Numbered from the stretch's first letter, positions 40,576 through 49,503 are shown. The stretch: 64,000 nt of DNA from JBMOMT01 sp049324835 (GCA_049324835.1 JBMOMT010000032.1:39818-103817), one strand, 5' to 3'. Notes: generated from the letters alone by a model not told the origin. Numbers and translations are program-made.

Positions 40576-41478
40576 TCATTGTGATAAAAAGATACCCAAC
40601 GCCATCGAGATCAGCTTGGTCTCTGGCGGGTCGGAACGGGAGGGCAACACCAGCGGGCAGCGACCGCCCACCACCACGCTGGCCATCCTGCCTCTGGCGA
40701 AATAGATGATCGTTTTGGCCAGGATGTTGCCCGCCTCGATGTCCGGGGTGATGAGAACATCGGCGTAACCGGCCACCTCCGATTCGATGCCTTTGATGCG
40801 GGCCGCCTCCGGCGAGATGGCATTGTCCAGCGCCAGCGGCCCATCGATGAGCGCACCCTTGATCTGGCCCCGCTGGGCCATCTTGGACAGATTGGCCGCC
40901 TCCATGCTCAGCGGAATCTTGGTGTTGACCATTTCGGTGGCCGCCAGAATGGCCACTTTGGGGATATCGATGCCCAAAGCGTGGGCCACTTCGACGGCGT
41001 TGCGCACGATGCCGATGCGTTGCTCCATGGTGGGCGAGACGACGATGCCAATATCGCTGACCAGAATGAGCCGATCCATGTTGGGCATCTCGAACAGGCT
41101 CACGTCGGTCAACAGCCGCCCGGTTCGTAGACCGCCGCTACGATCCAACGCCGCTTCGATCAGGTGGCGCGGCTGAGCCAGACCGTTCATCGCCAGATCG
41201 GCCTCACCCTCGTTGATCAGTTCCACCGCCTTTTGGGCCGCCTCGTCGGGGTAATCGGCCTGCAAGATGCGGGCAGGTTTCAGGTTCAGCCCCTGAATGG
41301 CCGCCGTCTCGTGGATGGCCGCCGCGTCGCCGATCAGAATGCACCTGGCCAGAGCCTTTTCGTGGGCCATGTGGGCCGCCATCAGCGCGTTGGGCTCGTG
41401 CGCAAAAACGATGGCCACCCGCTTGGGGCCTTTTTTCTGCGCTGCGGCCAACAATTCATCGAACGTTTTGATGGGCAT
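40576..41478 (-). CDS. ptb: Phosphate butyryltransferase-like acyltransferase (copy 1)
   Basis: A 300-residue protein of the phosphate acetyl/butyryltransferase superfamily. Typical segments are PKRVAIVFAHEPNAL, SDIGIVVSPTMEQRIGIVRNAVEVA, ALIDGPLALDNAIS, VAGYADVLITPDIEAGNIL and VLPSRSDPPETKL. It would exchange an acyl group between CoA and phosphate, so an acyl phosphate could feed a kinase; no butyrate kinase is in the window. ATG 41478 is used (MPIKTFDEL) because the open frame to 41604 is atypical upstream. A paralogue lies at 43340-44239. Confidence 0.9.
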   Translation of the reverse strand: MPIKTFDELLAAAQKKGPKRVAIVFAHEPNALMAAHMAHEKALARCILIGDAAAIHETAAIQGLNLKPARILQADYPDEAAQKAVELINEGEADLAMNGLAQPRHLIEAALDRSGGLRTGRLLTDVSLFEMPNMDRLILVSDIGIVVSPTMEQRIGIVRNAVEVAHALGIDIPKVAILAATEMVNTKIPLSMEAANLSKMAQRGQIKGALIDGPLALDNAISPEAARIKGIESEVAGYADVLITPDIEAGNILAKTIIYFARGRMASVVVGGRCPLVLPSRSDPPETKLISMALGIFLSQ

Positions 41479-41509
41479 GGATCGCTCCTTGATGCTTGAT
41501 GTCTGATCC

Positions 41510-42241
41510 TCAGACCCCACCGATCTCGTCGTCGGCAGTGTCGCTCTCGGATGCTTCCCAGGGCATGACGAAAAAGCGTCGCAGGGGCAGCAGCGGTTGG
41601 GCAAACGTGCCCGGCGGCACCTGGGCGGCCAGATCGGCCCGCAGGCAGATCAGAGCCAGCGGCAGGTTCAGCGCGGCAGCGGCCTGCTCCACCACACGGT
41701 GACCGGCCACCACCAGCTCGATGGTGGTCTGACGCATCAGGTTAGGATTGCTCACCAGCGCCGTGACCGTGAGGCGCGACGTGGCCTGGATCTCGGTCAC
41801 CGCCCGGGCAATGCCCTCCACTGTGTCGGTAAAGGGGCGGTGCGGGTTGACCACAAAGTTCATGGCATACCCCAGCCTTTGTAATGCCGGGGCAAACTGA
41901 CCCAGCGCCCGCGCCCCCTGAGCATCACCGCCCACGTCCATCACCACCGGTCGCTGTTGCTGCTCGATGGCTCCCAGGATTTCCGGCCCGATGCCGGGCG
42001 TATCCAGATGCTGCGACACGGCGGCCGGCGTCACCACATCTACCCCCTCTTGGGCCAGTTGGCCGGCCATCTCGCGGCTGCGAAAGTAGGGCGTCACGAT
42101 GTCCAGATCGACCAGGATAGGGCGCAGACTGCCGGCCCCGCTCGCCAGCGAGAGGGCATAGTTGATGGCGATCTCGGTCTTGCCGCTGCCAAAACGCCCG
42201 GTAAAGAGGGTGATCGACCCGCCATCGCGCCTCTGGCTCAC
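41510..42241 (-). CDS. P-loop ATPase of unknown role in the kor/ptb cluster
   Basis: A 243-residue protein with a Walker A motif FTGRFGSGKTE near residue 13, a SIMIBI-like segment VDLDIVTPYFRSREM and a Walker B-like VVMDVGGDAQG. It looks like a MinD/CobB-type nucleotide-binding protein and may be a maturation or regulatory ATPase. Its start GTG 42241 overlaps the stop of the deaminase gene (GTGA) and it ends 31 bases before ptb copy 1. Its function is unknown to me; the position among kor and ptb genes suggests a role in assembling or controlling them, which is inference. Confidence 0.82.
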   Translation of the reverse strand: MSQRRDGGSITLFTGRFGSGKTEIAINYALSLASGAGSLRPILVDLDIVTPYFRSREMAGQLAQEGVDVVTPAAVSQHLDTPGIGPEILGAIEQQQRPVVMDVGGDAQGARALGQFAPALQRLGYAMNFVVNPHRPFTDTVEGIARAVTEIQATSRLTVTALVSNPNLMRQTTIELVVAGHRVVEQAAAALNLPLALICLRADLAAQVPPGTFAQPLLPLRRFFVMPWEASESDTADDEIGGV

Positions 42242-43314
42242 GACGCCACCCCCAGGTATCTGCTGAACCAGGCGCGCAACCCGTCCTTTTCTCGATCCGG
42301 CAAAAAGGCCGCCTCGACAGCGTTGAGCATCATCTGGCGCAGATCGAGCAGGCTGACACCGATGCCCAGAGTGGCCACCAGGTATTCGTCGGTGAGCGAC
42401 GTGTTCGAGATGCTGACGTTATCGGTGTTGACCGTGACGGCCACCCCCATATGGTGCAGGTCTCGGAGCGCGTGACGCCAAAAACTCATCACCACACCCG
42501 TCTGAATGTTGCTGGTGGGGCAAACCTCCAGGGTGACGTTTTTGTTACGCAACAACTGACACACCCGCGAGTCTTCGATGGCCCGGATGCCGTGGCCGAT
42601 ACGCTGCGCCCCCATCCGATTGACCGCCTCCACTACCGTCTCCGGCCCGCAGGCTTCACCGGCGTGCACGGTCACATTGAGCCCGGCGGCCCTGGCTTTT
42701 TCAAAGAGCGGCACAAAAGGCGCAGTAGGGAACCTGGCGGCCTGACCGGCCAGGTCCAGCGCCACCACCCCCTCCGATTGGCGCGTTATGGCGATCTCGG
42801 TGATCTCGTAGGCCCAATCGACCGGATCGTGCAGCACCAGCGTGATAACGAGTTGCACGCCGATGTCAAAGTCGCGCCGGGCGCGTTTCACACCGCTGAT
42901 GACCCAATCGGTCGTGTCGGCAAAGGAAAAGCCGTGCACCGCTGCCTGGGCCGAAGGGCTGAAACGTAATTCCAGATAACGCACGTTATCGGCGGCGGCG
43001 TCGGCCACAGCCTCGTAGGCCACCCGCTGGATCGTCTCGCGGTTGGAGTAGAGACGGCGCAGGATGTGAAACTTGCCCAGATAACGATCGAAATTGGGAG
43101 GATCGTCGACCACCTGGATCAACGGTCGCAGCGTCTCGATATCGTAGCTGGGCAGATCGATGCCGTGTTCTCGCGCCAGTTCGACCACCGTTCCGAGCCG
43201 CAGGCTACCCTCCAGATGGCGGTGTAGATCGATCTTGGGCAAGTTTTTGAAAAACTGGCGCAGGTCGCGCGTCGAAGCGATCGATTCGGGCCAGGAAAAA
43301 GTTGTCTGATCCAT
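42238..43314 (-). CDS. add: Adenosine deaminase family amidohydrolase
   Basis: A 358-residue zinc amidohydrolase. The metal and substrate motifs are present: IDLHRHLEGSL (HxH), TVHAGE, RIGHGIRA and VNTDNVSISNTSLT. In the last motif the second Asp of the usual TDDP is Asn, as in many actinobacterial-type adenosine deaminases, so activity on adenosine or a modified adenosine remains plausible. ATG 43314 is preferred; the frame continues to 43365 but overlaps the upstream gene. Its place between two Ptb-like genes is unusual. Confidence 0.88.
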   Translation of the reverse strand: MDQTTFSWPESIASTRDLRQFFKNLPKIDLHRHLEGSLRLGTVVELAREHGIDLPSYDIETLRPLIQVVDDPPNFDRYLGKFHILRRLYSNRETIQRVAYEAVADAAADNVRYLELRFSPSAQAAVHGFSFADTTDWVISGVKRARRDFDIGVQLVITLVLHDPVDWAYEITEIAITRQSEGVVALDLAGQAARFPTAPFVPLFEKARAAGLNVTVHAGEACGPETVVEAVNRMGAQRIGHGIRAIEDSRVCQLLRNKNVTLEVCPTSNIQTGVVMSFWRHALRDLHHMGVAVTVNTDNVSISNTSLTDEYLVATLGIGVSLLDLRQMMLNAVEAAFLPDREKDGLRAWFSRYLGVAS

Positions 43315-43339
43315 CAAGTCCGAAAAACAAACCCCGCCA

Positions 43340-44239
43340 TCAGGCGATGGTGACACACATCGCAAGCGCGACGAGCTTGGCCTCGTGCGTGTCGGAGCGA
43401 GAGGGCAAAATGATGGGCGCCCGCGCGCCGACGATGATACCAGCCATGTATGCCTGAGCGAAATAAATGATCCCTTTGGCCAGGATATTACCGGCCTCGA
43501 TGTCAGGAGCGATGAGAATATCGGCCCGGCCGGCCACCGGGCTTTCGATGCCCTTGATGGCTGCTGCCTCCTCCGAAATGGCGTTGTCCAACGTCAATGG
43601 GCCATCCACGATGCCACCGACGATCTGTTTCCTGTCGGCCATCTTGGACAGGGCGGCGGCGTCTACCGTGGCCGGGATTTTGGGGTTGACCACTTCTGTG
43701 GCTGCCAGCAGCGCCACCCTGGGCTGACCGATGCCCAACCGATGGGCCACGGCGATGGCGTTGCGCACAATGTCGGCTTTTTCTTGCAGGCCAGGCGCCA
43801 CCACCACACCGGCGTCGCTCACCAACAGCAGCCGGTTCATGCCTGGAATGTCAAAGGCCGCCACGTGGCTGATCAACCGCCCGCCGCGCACGCCGAACTT
43901 GCGGTCGAGGGCAGCCCGCAAAAAGTCTGCCGTCTGGATAGCGCCCTTCATAGCGATCTGCGCCCGGCCCTCGTTGATCAGTTGCATGGTCTGCCGGGCG
44001 GCCTCCATGGGGTCTGGCTGGTGAATGATGTCCAGACGGCTCAGGTCGACGCCGTTTTCCCGCCCAATACGCTCCGTCTCGGCCCGATCGCCCACCAGGA
44101 TGACATTGGCAATGCCCAGCTCCTCGGCCTCGTTGACGGCCAACAGCACCGCCTCCTGAGCCGCTGCCGCCACGGCCACGGTTTTGGGGCCACGCTGCCT
44201 GGCCAGATCCATGAGCTGGGCAAAATTCTTGACTGCCAT
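43340..44239 (-). CDS. ptb: Phosphate butyryltransferase-like acyltransferase (copy 2)
   Basis: A 299-residue paralogue of the protein at 40576-41478, with matching segments: PKTVAVAAAAQEAVL, SDAGVVVAPGLQEKADIVRNAIAVA, GIVDGPLTLDNAIS, VAGRADILIAPDIEAGNIL and LPSRSDTHEAKL. ATG 44239 follows GAGGAGTTACAC. The gene lies only 23 bases after the stop of the large histidine kinase gene, so read-through from the signalling genes is possible. Two copies around a deaminase and a P-loop gene suggest duplication with separate substrate roles. Confidence 0.9.
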   Translation of the reverse strand: MAVKNFAQLMDLARQRGPKTVAVAAAAQEAVLLAVNEAEELGIANVILVGDRAETERIGRENGVDLSRLDIIHQPDPMEAARQTMQLINEGRAQIAMKGAIQTADFLRAALDRKFGVRGGRLISHVAAFDIPGMNRLLLVSDAGVVVAPGLQEKADIVRNAIAVAHRLGIGQPRVALLAATEVVNPKIPATVDAAALSKMADRKQIVGGIVDGPLTLDNAISEEAAAIKGIESPVAGRADILIAPDIEAGNILAKGIIYFAQAYMAGIIVGARAPIILPSRSDTHEAKLVALAMCVTIA

Positions 44240-44262
44240 GTGTAACTCCTCGCGCAAGGTTC

Positions 44263-47200
44263 TCAAACCCCTGCCGCCGCCTGCTCCGGCGGCAGGGTGG
44301 AGAGGGTGAAGAAAAAGGTGCTGCCCTGACTCTCCTGGCTCTCGACCCAGATGTGGCCGTTGTGCGCCTCGACGATCCGTTTGGCGATGGCCAGCCCCAG
44401 GCCGGTGCCGGGAAAGCGGCGGCGCGACGAACCATCGACCTGGTAGAACCGCTCAAAGATCTTGTCCAGCTTGCTCGCCGGGATGCCAATGCCCTCGTCG
44501 GCGACCTCCACCTGGACGGCGTCTGCCACCTGGCGCACCCGCACGGTGATGGTGCCGCCGTTGGGGCTGAATTTGACGGCGTTGCCCAGCAGGTTGTTCA
44601 TCACCTGGTTGATGCGCCCCGGATCGACGGACACGATGGGCAACGACCCTTCTACCACCACACGCAAGGCCAGCCCCATCTGAGCCGCCGTGGGTTCGAC
44701 AGTTTTGACCGCCGAGCGAACGAGGTGTTCGATCTTGGTGGGCTTCATGGTCATGTGTTCGCGGTCGAGCTGTTGAAGCGTCAGGATATCGTTCACCAGG
44801 TTGGTGATGGCATCCGTGCGTTGGACGACGATCTCGAGGCTTTCGCGCTGCGAATCGGTGATCGGCCCCAGAGTGCCATCGAGAAAAAGCTCCACGTAGG
44901 CTTTGACAAAAGACAGCGGGTGGCGCAGTTCGTGAGAAACGTTCTGCACAAACTCGTCCTTTTTGCGGTCTGCCTCTTGCAAATCGGCGTAGGCCTCTTC
45001 CAGTTTTTTGGCCCGCTCTTTGAGGCCTTCGTACAACTGGGCGTTCTCGATGTGCGCCGCCGCCTGGGCCGCGGCGATGATCAGCAGCCGGCCTACGTCC
45101 TCGCCAAAAGCCCCCACCTTCAAATCGTCGACGCTGAGCGTGCCGATGACACGGTCTTTGGTGATCAGCGGCACCACCAACAGCGAGCGCACTTGCGGGT
45201 CGAAATGTTTCATGTGCGGCTCTTGACGCCTGTCGGGAAGGTTGATAGGCGTGGCGCTCTGCACCACCCGACCAATGACCCCCTCTCCGATGGCGATGCG
45301 GAGAGCCTGGCTCTCCCGGAGCGCCATCCCGGCAGAGGCTTTGATCTCCAACATCTGGGTTTTGGGGTTCAGCAAAAAGATGCAGCAGCCGCGGCAGTTG
45401 AGCACGCGCTTGAGGATGTTGACGATGGCATCCAGCACCACCGGTACATCGAGGCTGGAGGTCATCTGGTTGGCCAGGGTATACAGGGTGGAGACCTCTT
45501 CCAGGCGGTGTTGGGTCTGCTGGTGCAGCCGGGCGTTTTTGATGGCAATGACCGCCGAAGTGGCGATGGCCTCCATCAGGCCGAGATCGTCCTGGGTGAA
45601 CTCGCGTCCGTCCAGCGGGTTGATCAATTCGATGACGCCGACGACCTCGTCTTTGGCCTTCATGGGCACACACAGAATAGAGCGCGTCTCGAAAGCGGTG
45701 CTGGCGTCGATGTCCGGATACCAGCGCGGGTCGGAGCGGGCGTTGGGCACCAGCAGAGGCAGGCCGTTCTGAGCCACCCAACCGGCAATGCCCTGACCCA
45801 CCGCCAGCGTGTGGCTCTTGATCAGTTCTGCTTTGGGGCTGAGCGTCACCCGAAAGACCAGACGCCCTTCCTCCAGCAACAGCAACGACCCGGCCTCCAC
45901 CTTAAAAATCTCGTTGACACGCTCCATGATGGCGGTGAGCGTCTGATCAAAATCCAGGCTGGAGACGATGGTCTCGGCAATGTTGTTGAGTGTGGTCAGC
46001 TCCTGGATGCGGCGCTCTCGCTCGCCAAAGAGATAACAGTTCTCGATAGAGATGGCCACCAGGTCGGCCAGCGATTGCAACACAAAAAGGTCACTCTCGT
46101 CGAAAGCGTCTTGGCGCTGGCTCTGCACATCCAACACACCCAACACCCATTCGCCATAACTCAGGGGCACGCTGATCTCGGAACGGGTAGCTTCCAGCGG
46201 TTTAAAAAAGCGATAGCGAGGGTCGGTGGTCACGTCGTTACAGATCACCGGTTCGCCGGTGGCGGCCACCCAACTGACGATGCCCTCCCGACCGATGGAC
46301 ACACAGAGCCGGTTGAGCCGCATCGTCGCCGCCGCCGGGCCGGTGCCGGCGTGGAAGCGCAGATAACTGCCGTCCTGACCATCGACCAAAAAGATGTGAA
46401 CGTGATCGTAGCCAAAACGGGTCTGGATCTGGGTCACGACCTGATCCAGCAATTCGCTCAGCGACAACATGGGCGCGATGCGCTGGGTGATCTCGCGCAC
46501 CGCCTCCAGTTGCGAGGCCCGACGGCGCTGCTCTTCGTAGAGCCGGGCGTTGTCGATGGCCATGGCTGCCTGATCGGCGATGGCCCACAGCAACCGCTGG
46601 TGGCGCTCGTCGTAGGCGTTGGCGGTCTCGTTGAACAGCGCGATGACGCCGATGGTGCGTTCGCGGGCGATCAGCGGCGCACCCAGCCAGGAGGCCACCG
46701 AATCGGGCAGCAGCACCGGTTCGACGACGTGGTCGTCGCGCTCATCCTTCCAGTCGTCGGGCAACAGCAGCGGCTGTTGCAGGTATTCCCAGCCACGCTG
46801 TTGAAAGCTGTTGCGCTCCTTTTGCCAGTCGCCGATGAGCAACGGCCTGGATTGGCGCACCACCCAGCCACACAGGCCGGCGCTTTCGTCGAGCCTGCGG
46901 CGAAAAGGCGGGCGAGGCTCGCGGTGTTCGGCTACGAATTCGAAGCTGATCTCGTCACGCTGGGTATCGATGAGGCCGATGGTGAAAGCAGAAAAGTCGA
47001 TGACCGGCAAGAGCTGGACGTAGATGAGGCGCAACACTTCTACCAGGTTAAAGCTGCGCGTGATGGCCAGGCCAATGTTGGCGATGGTGGCCATCTCTTC
47101 TTCTTTGCGACGTGCTTCTTCCGAGTATTGGATGAGGCGGGCTTCCAGAGCGCGCTGTTCACCGGCATCACGGGTGATGCCCATCGCGCCAGAAACACAA

Positions 47201-47502
47201 TCCCCACGTTTGACCACGGATAGGGTCAACTCTACGGGGATTGGGTGGCCGTGGCGATCCTGCATTTCCAGATCCAGGCGCAGGGGCGATTCCCCGGCCA
47301 ATATCCGATCCAGGGCGTGAGTGGCGCGGGATAACCATTGGGGAGAGAGCAGGCTGGAGAGGGCGCAGCCTGTTAATTCTTTGGTTGTACGATCCAACAT
47401 CTCGGCCAGACGGGCGGTGGCGTAGAGGATGTGGCCCTCGGCGTTTAACAAGAAAACGCCGTCCCCGGCGCTCTCTAGCAGTTCAAGACCTGTCCATTCC
47501 AT
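44263..47502 (-). CDS. Multi-GAF sensor histidine kinase
   Basis: A 1079-residue cytosolic sensor kinase. An N-terminal PAS domain (about 1-120) and coiled coil are followed by four GAF domains (about 135-325, 330-495, 510-665, 675-830), a HisKA domain with SHELRHPLSF (phospho-His), and HATPase_c with NLLGNAVKFSP, DEGIGIP and GTGLGLAIAK. No membrane helix is seen. ATG 47502 overlaps the stop of the upstream small membrane protein gene (TGATG). The small membrane proteins and KaiC-like ATPase encoded ahead of it are likely partners. No response regulator is in this block. Confidence 0.92.
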   Translation of the reverse strand: MEWTGLELLESAGDGVFLLNAEGHILYATARLAEMLDRTTKELTGCALSSLLSPQWLSRATHALDRILAGESPLRLDLEMQDRHGHPIPVELTLSVVKRGDCVSGAMGITRDAGEQRALEARLIQYSEEARRKEEEMATIANIGLAITRSFNLVEVLRLIYVQLLPVIDFSAFTIGLIDTQRDEISFEFVAEHREPRPPFRRRLDESAGLCGWVVRQSRPLLIGDWQKERNSFQQRGWEYLQQPLLLPDDWKDERDDHVVEPVLLPDSVASWLGAPLIARERTIGVIALFNETANAYDERHQRLLWAIADQAAMAIDNARLYEEQRRRASQLEAVREITQRIAPMLSLSELLDQVVTQIQTRFGYDHVHIFLVDGQDGSYLRFHAGTGPAAATMRLNRLCVSIGREGIVSWVAATGEPVICNDVTTDPRYRFFKPLEATRSEISVPLSYGEWVLGVLDVQSQRQDAFDESDLFVLQSLADLVAISIENCYLFGERERRIQELTTLNNIAETIVSSLDFDQTLTAIMERVNEIFKVEAGSLLLLEEGRLVFRVTLSPKAELIKSHTLAVGQGIAGWVAQNGLPLLVPNARSDPRWYPDIDASTAFETRSILCVPMKAKDEVVGVIELINPLDGREFTQDDLGLMEAIATSAVIAIKNARLHQQTQHRLEEVSTLYTLANQMTSSLDVPVVLDAIVNILKRVLNCRGCCIFLLNPKTQMLEIKASAGMALRESQALRIAIGEGVIGRVVQSATPINLPDRRQEPHMKHFDPQVRSLLVVPLITKDRVIGTLSVDDLKVGAFGEDVGRLLIIAAAQAAAHIENAQLYEGLKERAKKLEEAYADLQEADRKKDEFVQNVSHELRHPLSFVKAYVELFLDGTLGPITDSQRESLEIVVQRTDAITNLVNDILTLQQLDREHMTMKPTKIEHLVRSAVKTVEPTAAQMGLALRVVVEGSLPIVSVDPGRINQVMNNLLGNAVKFSPNGGTITVRVRQVADAVQVEVADEGIGIPASKLDKIFERFYQVDGSSRRRFPGTGLGLAIAKRIVEAHNGHIWVESQESQGSTFFFTLSTLPPEQAAAGV

Positions 47503-47837
47503 CAACTTTGCTCACCTAGCAGCCAGCTCCAGTACCTCCAGGTGACAACCAGGCTCACAGTCAGCCCCACTGCCAGGGGCAGATGGTAGATCAACAGATA
47601 GAACAATTCGTCATTCAGAAAGGTCAGTTTCTCTGGCGGCGCCAACAGTGCGCTGACCCGCAAGAGACGGCCAAAGAAGGCAAGGCCTATGCCGGCAGCT
47701 CCCAGGTAAAAACCCCGGAAGAGGGGGGGCATCTTGCGCACCTCGCCTATCCTCTGGCTCAGGCCAGCCAGGATAAAGAGGGTGTAAACCACTGCCAACA
47801 GCCCCAGGGAGCCCGCCAGTCCGACGACGACGTTCAA
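47502..47837 (-). CDS. Small membrane protein with about three helices (B)
   Basis: A 111-residue hydrophobic protein with predicted helices near residues 5-25, 45-62 and 80-102, the last with IYHLPLAVGLTVSLVVTWRYW. Between them lies a short charged loop, and the protein is expected in the cytoplasmic membrane. It overlaps the next gene (histidine kinase) and the previous small membrane gene by 4-6 bases each, so translation is probably coupled. No family was recognised; it could be a membrane anchor or signal input for the soluble kinase. Confidence 0.75.
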   Translation of the reverse strand: MNVVVGLAGSLGLLAVVYTLFILAGLSQRIGEVRKMPPLFRGFYLGAAGIGLAFFGRLLRVSALLAPPEKLTFLNDELFYLLIYHLPLAVGLTVSLVVTWRYWSWLLGEQS

Positions 47838-48127
47838 CGTTTGCCTCCCATCATGAGCCGAAACAGAAAGGTACTCAGAGCGACCAGAATGGCCCCCCCG
47901 ATAAAAAACAGCCCATCGCCTATTGCCTCTCCTGCCAGATCACCACCTTTCACGGTCGTCCAGAGGGCTCCTGCCACGAACAGCAACGCCGGCAGGGAAA
48001 AGAGGGGAAAAAGAGAGCGCTGCCCCGATTTTTTTTCGTAAAAGCGGGCGATGAGAAACTGAAAGGCCAATAGAACGGCCACTATCCCCCAGTTGTAGAG
48101 TGTCAGAACACCGATGAACACCCTCAT
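47834..48127 (-). CDS. Small membrane protein with about three helices (A)
   Basis: A 97-residue hydrophobic protein, with predicted helices near residues 5-26, 43-60 and 72-92 and a basic C-terminus (MMGGKR). It follows the KaiC-like ATPase gene by 52 bases and overlaps the next small membrane gene by 4 bases. Not recognised as a known family. Together with its neighbour it may form a membrane complex that feeds the histidine kinase. Confidence 0.74.
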   Translation of the reverse strand: MRVFIGVLTLYNWGIVAVLLAFQFLIARFYEKKSGQRSLFPLFSLPALLFVAGALWTTVKGGDLAGEAIGDGLFFIGGAILVALSTFLFRLMMGGKR

Positions 48128-48179
48128 GGACCGATCTCATCCTGAATGGACGACCCGTTGGCCCCTGGCAGATGGGGCG

Positions 48180-48944
48180 TCACTTGCGCCGGACAAAGGC
48201 CTCGACGAACGATTCGGCCATGGTGCGATGCGGGCTGCCACTCATGATCCCTTCACGGCCTTCGAATTTGGCCTGAACCTCAATGCCGTTGGGCCCAATC
48301 TCGAAGCGGCGAATGTCTTTGTCGTGGTTGCTGCCGCGCAATTTGAGCACCAACAATGCTTTTTGAATGGCGCTTTCGATCTCGACATAGCGCAACATGA
48401 TGTACGAATCGACCACAAAAGCCACACTTTCGTCGCTGGGGGCTTCGCCCAACAACGCCGACGTCTCTTTGGTCAGCACGCTGGTCAGTCCTTCGCGTTT
48501 CAGGGCGTTGATGGTGGCATATTGCAGCGCTCGTAACTCGACGGGATCGTCGGTCAGGCGCTCAAAATGGGACAGGCTGTCCACCAGCACCCGACGCGCG
48601 CCCATCTCGTTGGCCATGGTTTCGATCAGGCCGCCGACGCTTTCCAGGTCTAACTTGGTGACCTGAGGGCTGGTCATGACGACTTTGAGTTTGCCCTCGG
48701 CCTCCAGCTTACGGAAATCCCAACCAAAGGCGGCAGCGTCGCGGTAATATTGCTGCGGGAACTCTTCAAAGGTGATGATCAGTCCCGGTTCGTTGTATTG
48801 TACGATGCCGTTGTAAATGAACTGCATGCCCAGCGTCGATTTGCCGGTGCCGGGCGCACCTTCCACCAGGTTGGCCGTCTGCGGCAAAAAACCACCGTGC
48901 AGCATCTCGTCCAGCCCTTTGAGCCCAGTTTTCACCCTGTCCAT
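48180..48944 (-). CDS. KaiC-like RecA-fold ATPase
   Basis: A 254-residue single-domain KaiC/RadA-like ATPase. The Walker A GAPGTGKST (residues 29-37), the catalytic Glu pair in IITFEEF (E60-E61) and Walker B region RRVLVDSLSHF (about 116-125) match KaiC domains. Single-domain KaiC-like proteins act as ATP-dependent signal transducers in archaea and some bacteria. A winged-helix gene precedes it by 63 bases and a sensor kinase follows, which suggests a signalling module. No clock proteins KaiA or KaiB are encoded here, so a circadian role is not supported. Confidence 0.9.
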   Translation of the reverse strand: MDRVKTGLKGLDEMLHGGFLPQTANLVEGAPGTGKSTLGMQFIYNGIVQYNEPGLIITFEEFPQQYYRDAAAFGWDFRKLEAEGKLKVVMTSPQVTKLDLESVGGLIETMANEMGARRVLVDSLSHFERLTDDPVELRALQYATINALKREGLTSVLTKETSALLGEAPSDESVAFVVDSYIMLRYVEIESAIQKALLVLKLRGSNHDKDIRRFEIGPNGIEVQAKFEGREGIMSGSPHRTMAESFVEAFVRRK

Positions 48945-49007
48945 GATCTATCCTCCCTGACTTCTGGTCGTGTCGAGGCCATCTGTTGGCTGAATCCAGG
49001 GCCAGGC

Positions 49008-49385
49008 CTAGCGCATCCCGCGAATGATGTGATACACGGCTTTGACGCGAAAATGACGGTCTTCGCAAGCCAGCACAAATTCATCTACCAGTTTGCGCAT
49101 TTCACTGTCTGATGCCAAAGAAAAGACTGCCAGATCGTCCAGTTGCCGCCTTTCCATGACGCCTCCCTCCACCAACTCTTCCAGCTCGGGCTCTACAGCC
49201 GAAACGTTGCGCCCGGCGTACATGGCGATGTTGTCGGCGCTGTCGGTGGTGTTGGGGTTCTCGTAAAAGAAACGAATCAGATCCCATTTGATGAACGAGT
49301 TCACCTTGGTCTTGACAAAATCCAACAAGCGTGGATCCATGTCGTTCATGAGCCTGGCCGTAAAGTCATCGCCATTCATGGCCAT
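49008..49385 (-). CDS. Small winged-helix protein associated with the KaiC-like ATPase
   Basis: A 125-residue soluble protein. From about residue 25 it forms a winged-helix-like fold: WDLIRFFYENPNTTDSADNIA, GRNVSAVEPELEELVEGGV and a hairpin-like RRQLDDLAVFSL, ending in a helix FVLACEDRHFRVKAVYHIIRG. It begins the signalling operon; ATG 49385 follows GGGAGGAATCCT (alternative ATG 49379). It may bind DNA or, like other small winged helices, a protein partner such as the ATPase. The upstream frame to 49460 was not accepted as coding. Confidence 0.8.
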   Translation of the reverse strand: MAMNGDDFTARLMNDMDPRLLDFVKTKVNSFIKWDLIRFFYENPNTTDSADNIAMYAGRNVSAVEPELEELVEGGVMERRQLDDLAVFSLASDSEMRKLVDEFVLACEDRHFRVKAVYHIIRGMR

Positions 49386-49474
49386 AGGATTCCTCCCTTC
49401 ACCTGTCCGGCTGTGACGCTTGAACCGGTTGGCCTTAACCTTGGGTATTTCACTGGGCACCCAACTTGGTATCT

Positions 49475-49503
49475 ATTGTAACATCATACGGCGAATTTTG
49501 CAA
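49475..49503 (-). promoter_or_regulatory. Promoter of the winged-helix/KaiC-like/histidine kinase operon
   Basis: On the minus strand TTGCAA (49503-49498) and TACAAT (49480-49475) are separated by 17 bases. The start codon lies about 90 bases downstream. It is the only clear promoter found upstream of the long minus-strand block that extends to 36904. Confidence 0.65.

Noticed and set aside
44353..47223. Very long plus-strand open frame opposite the large histidine kinase
   Set aside because: It lies fully antisense to a well-supported kinase. The protein has no domain, is rich in His, Gly, Arg and Gln, and is the usual shadow of a GC-rich gene.
48180..48944. Circadian clock gene kaiC
   Set aside because: The protein has one RecA domain instead of two and there is no KaiA or KaiB; it is a KaiC-like signalling ATPase.
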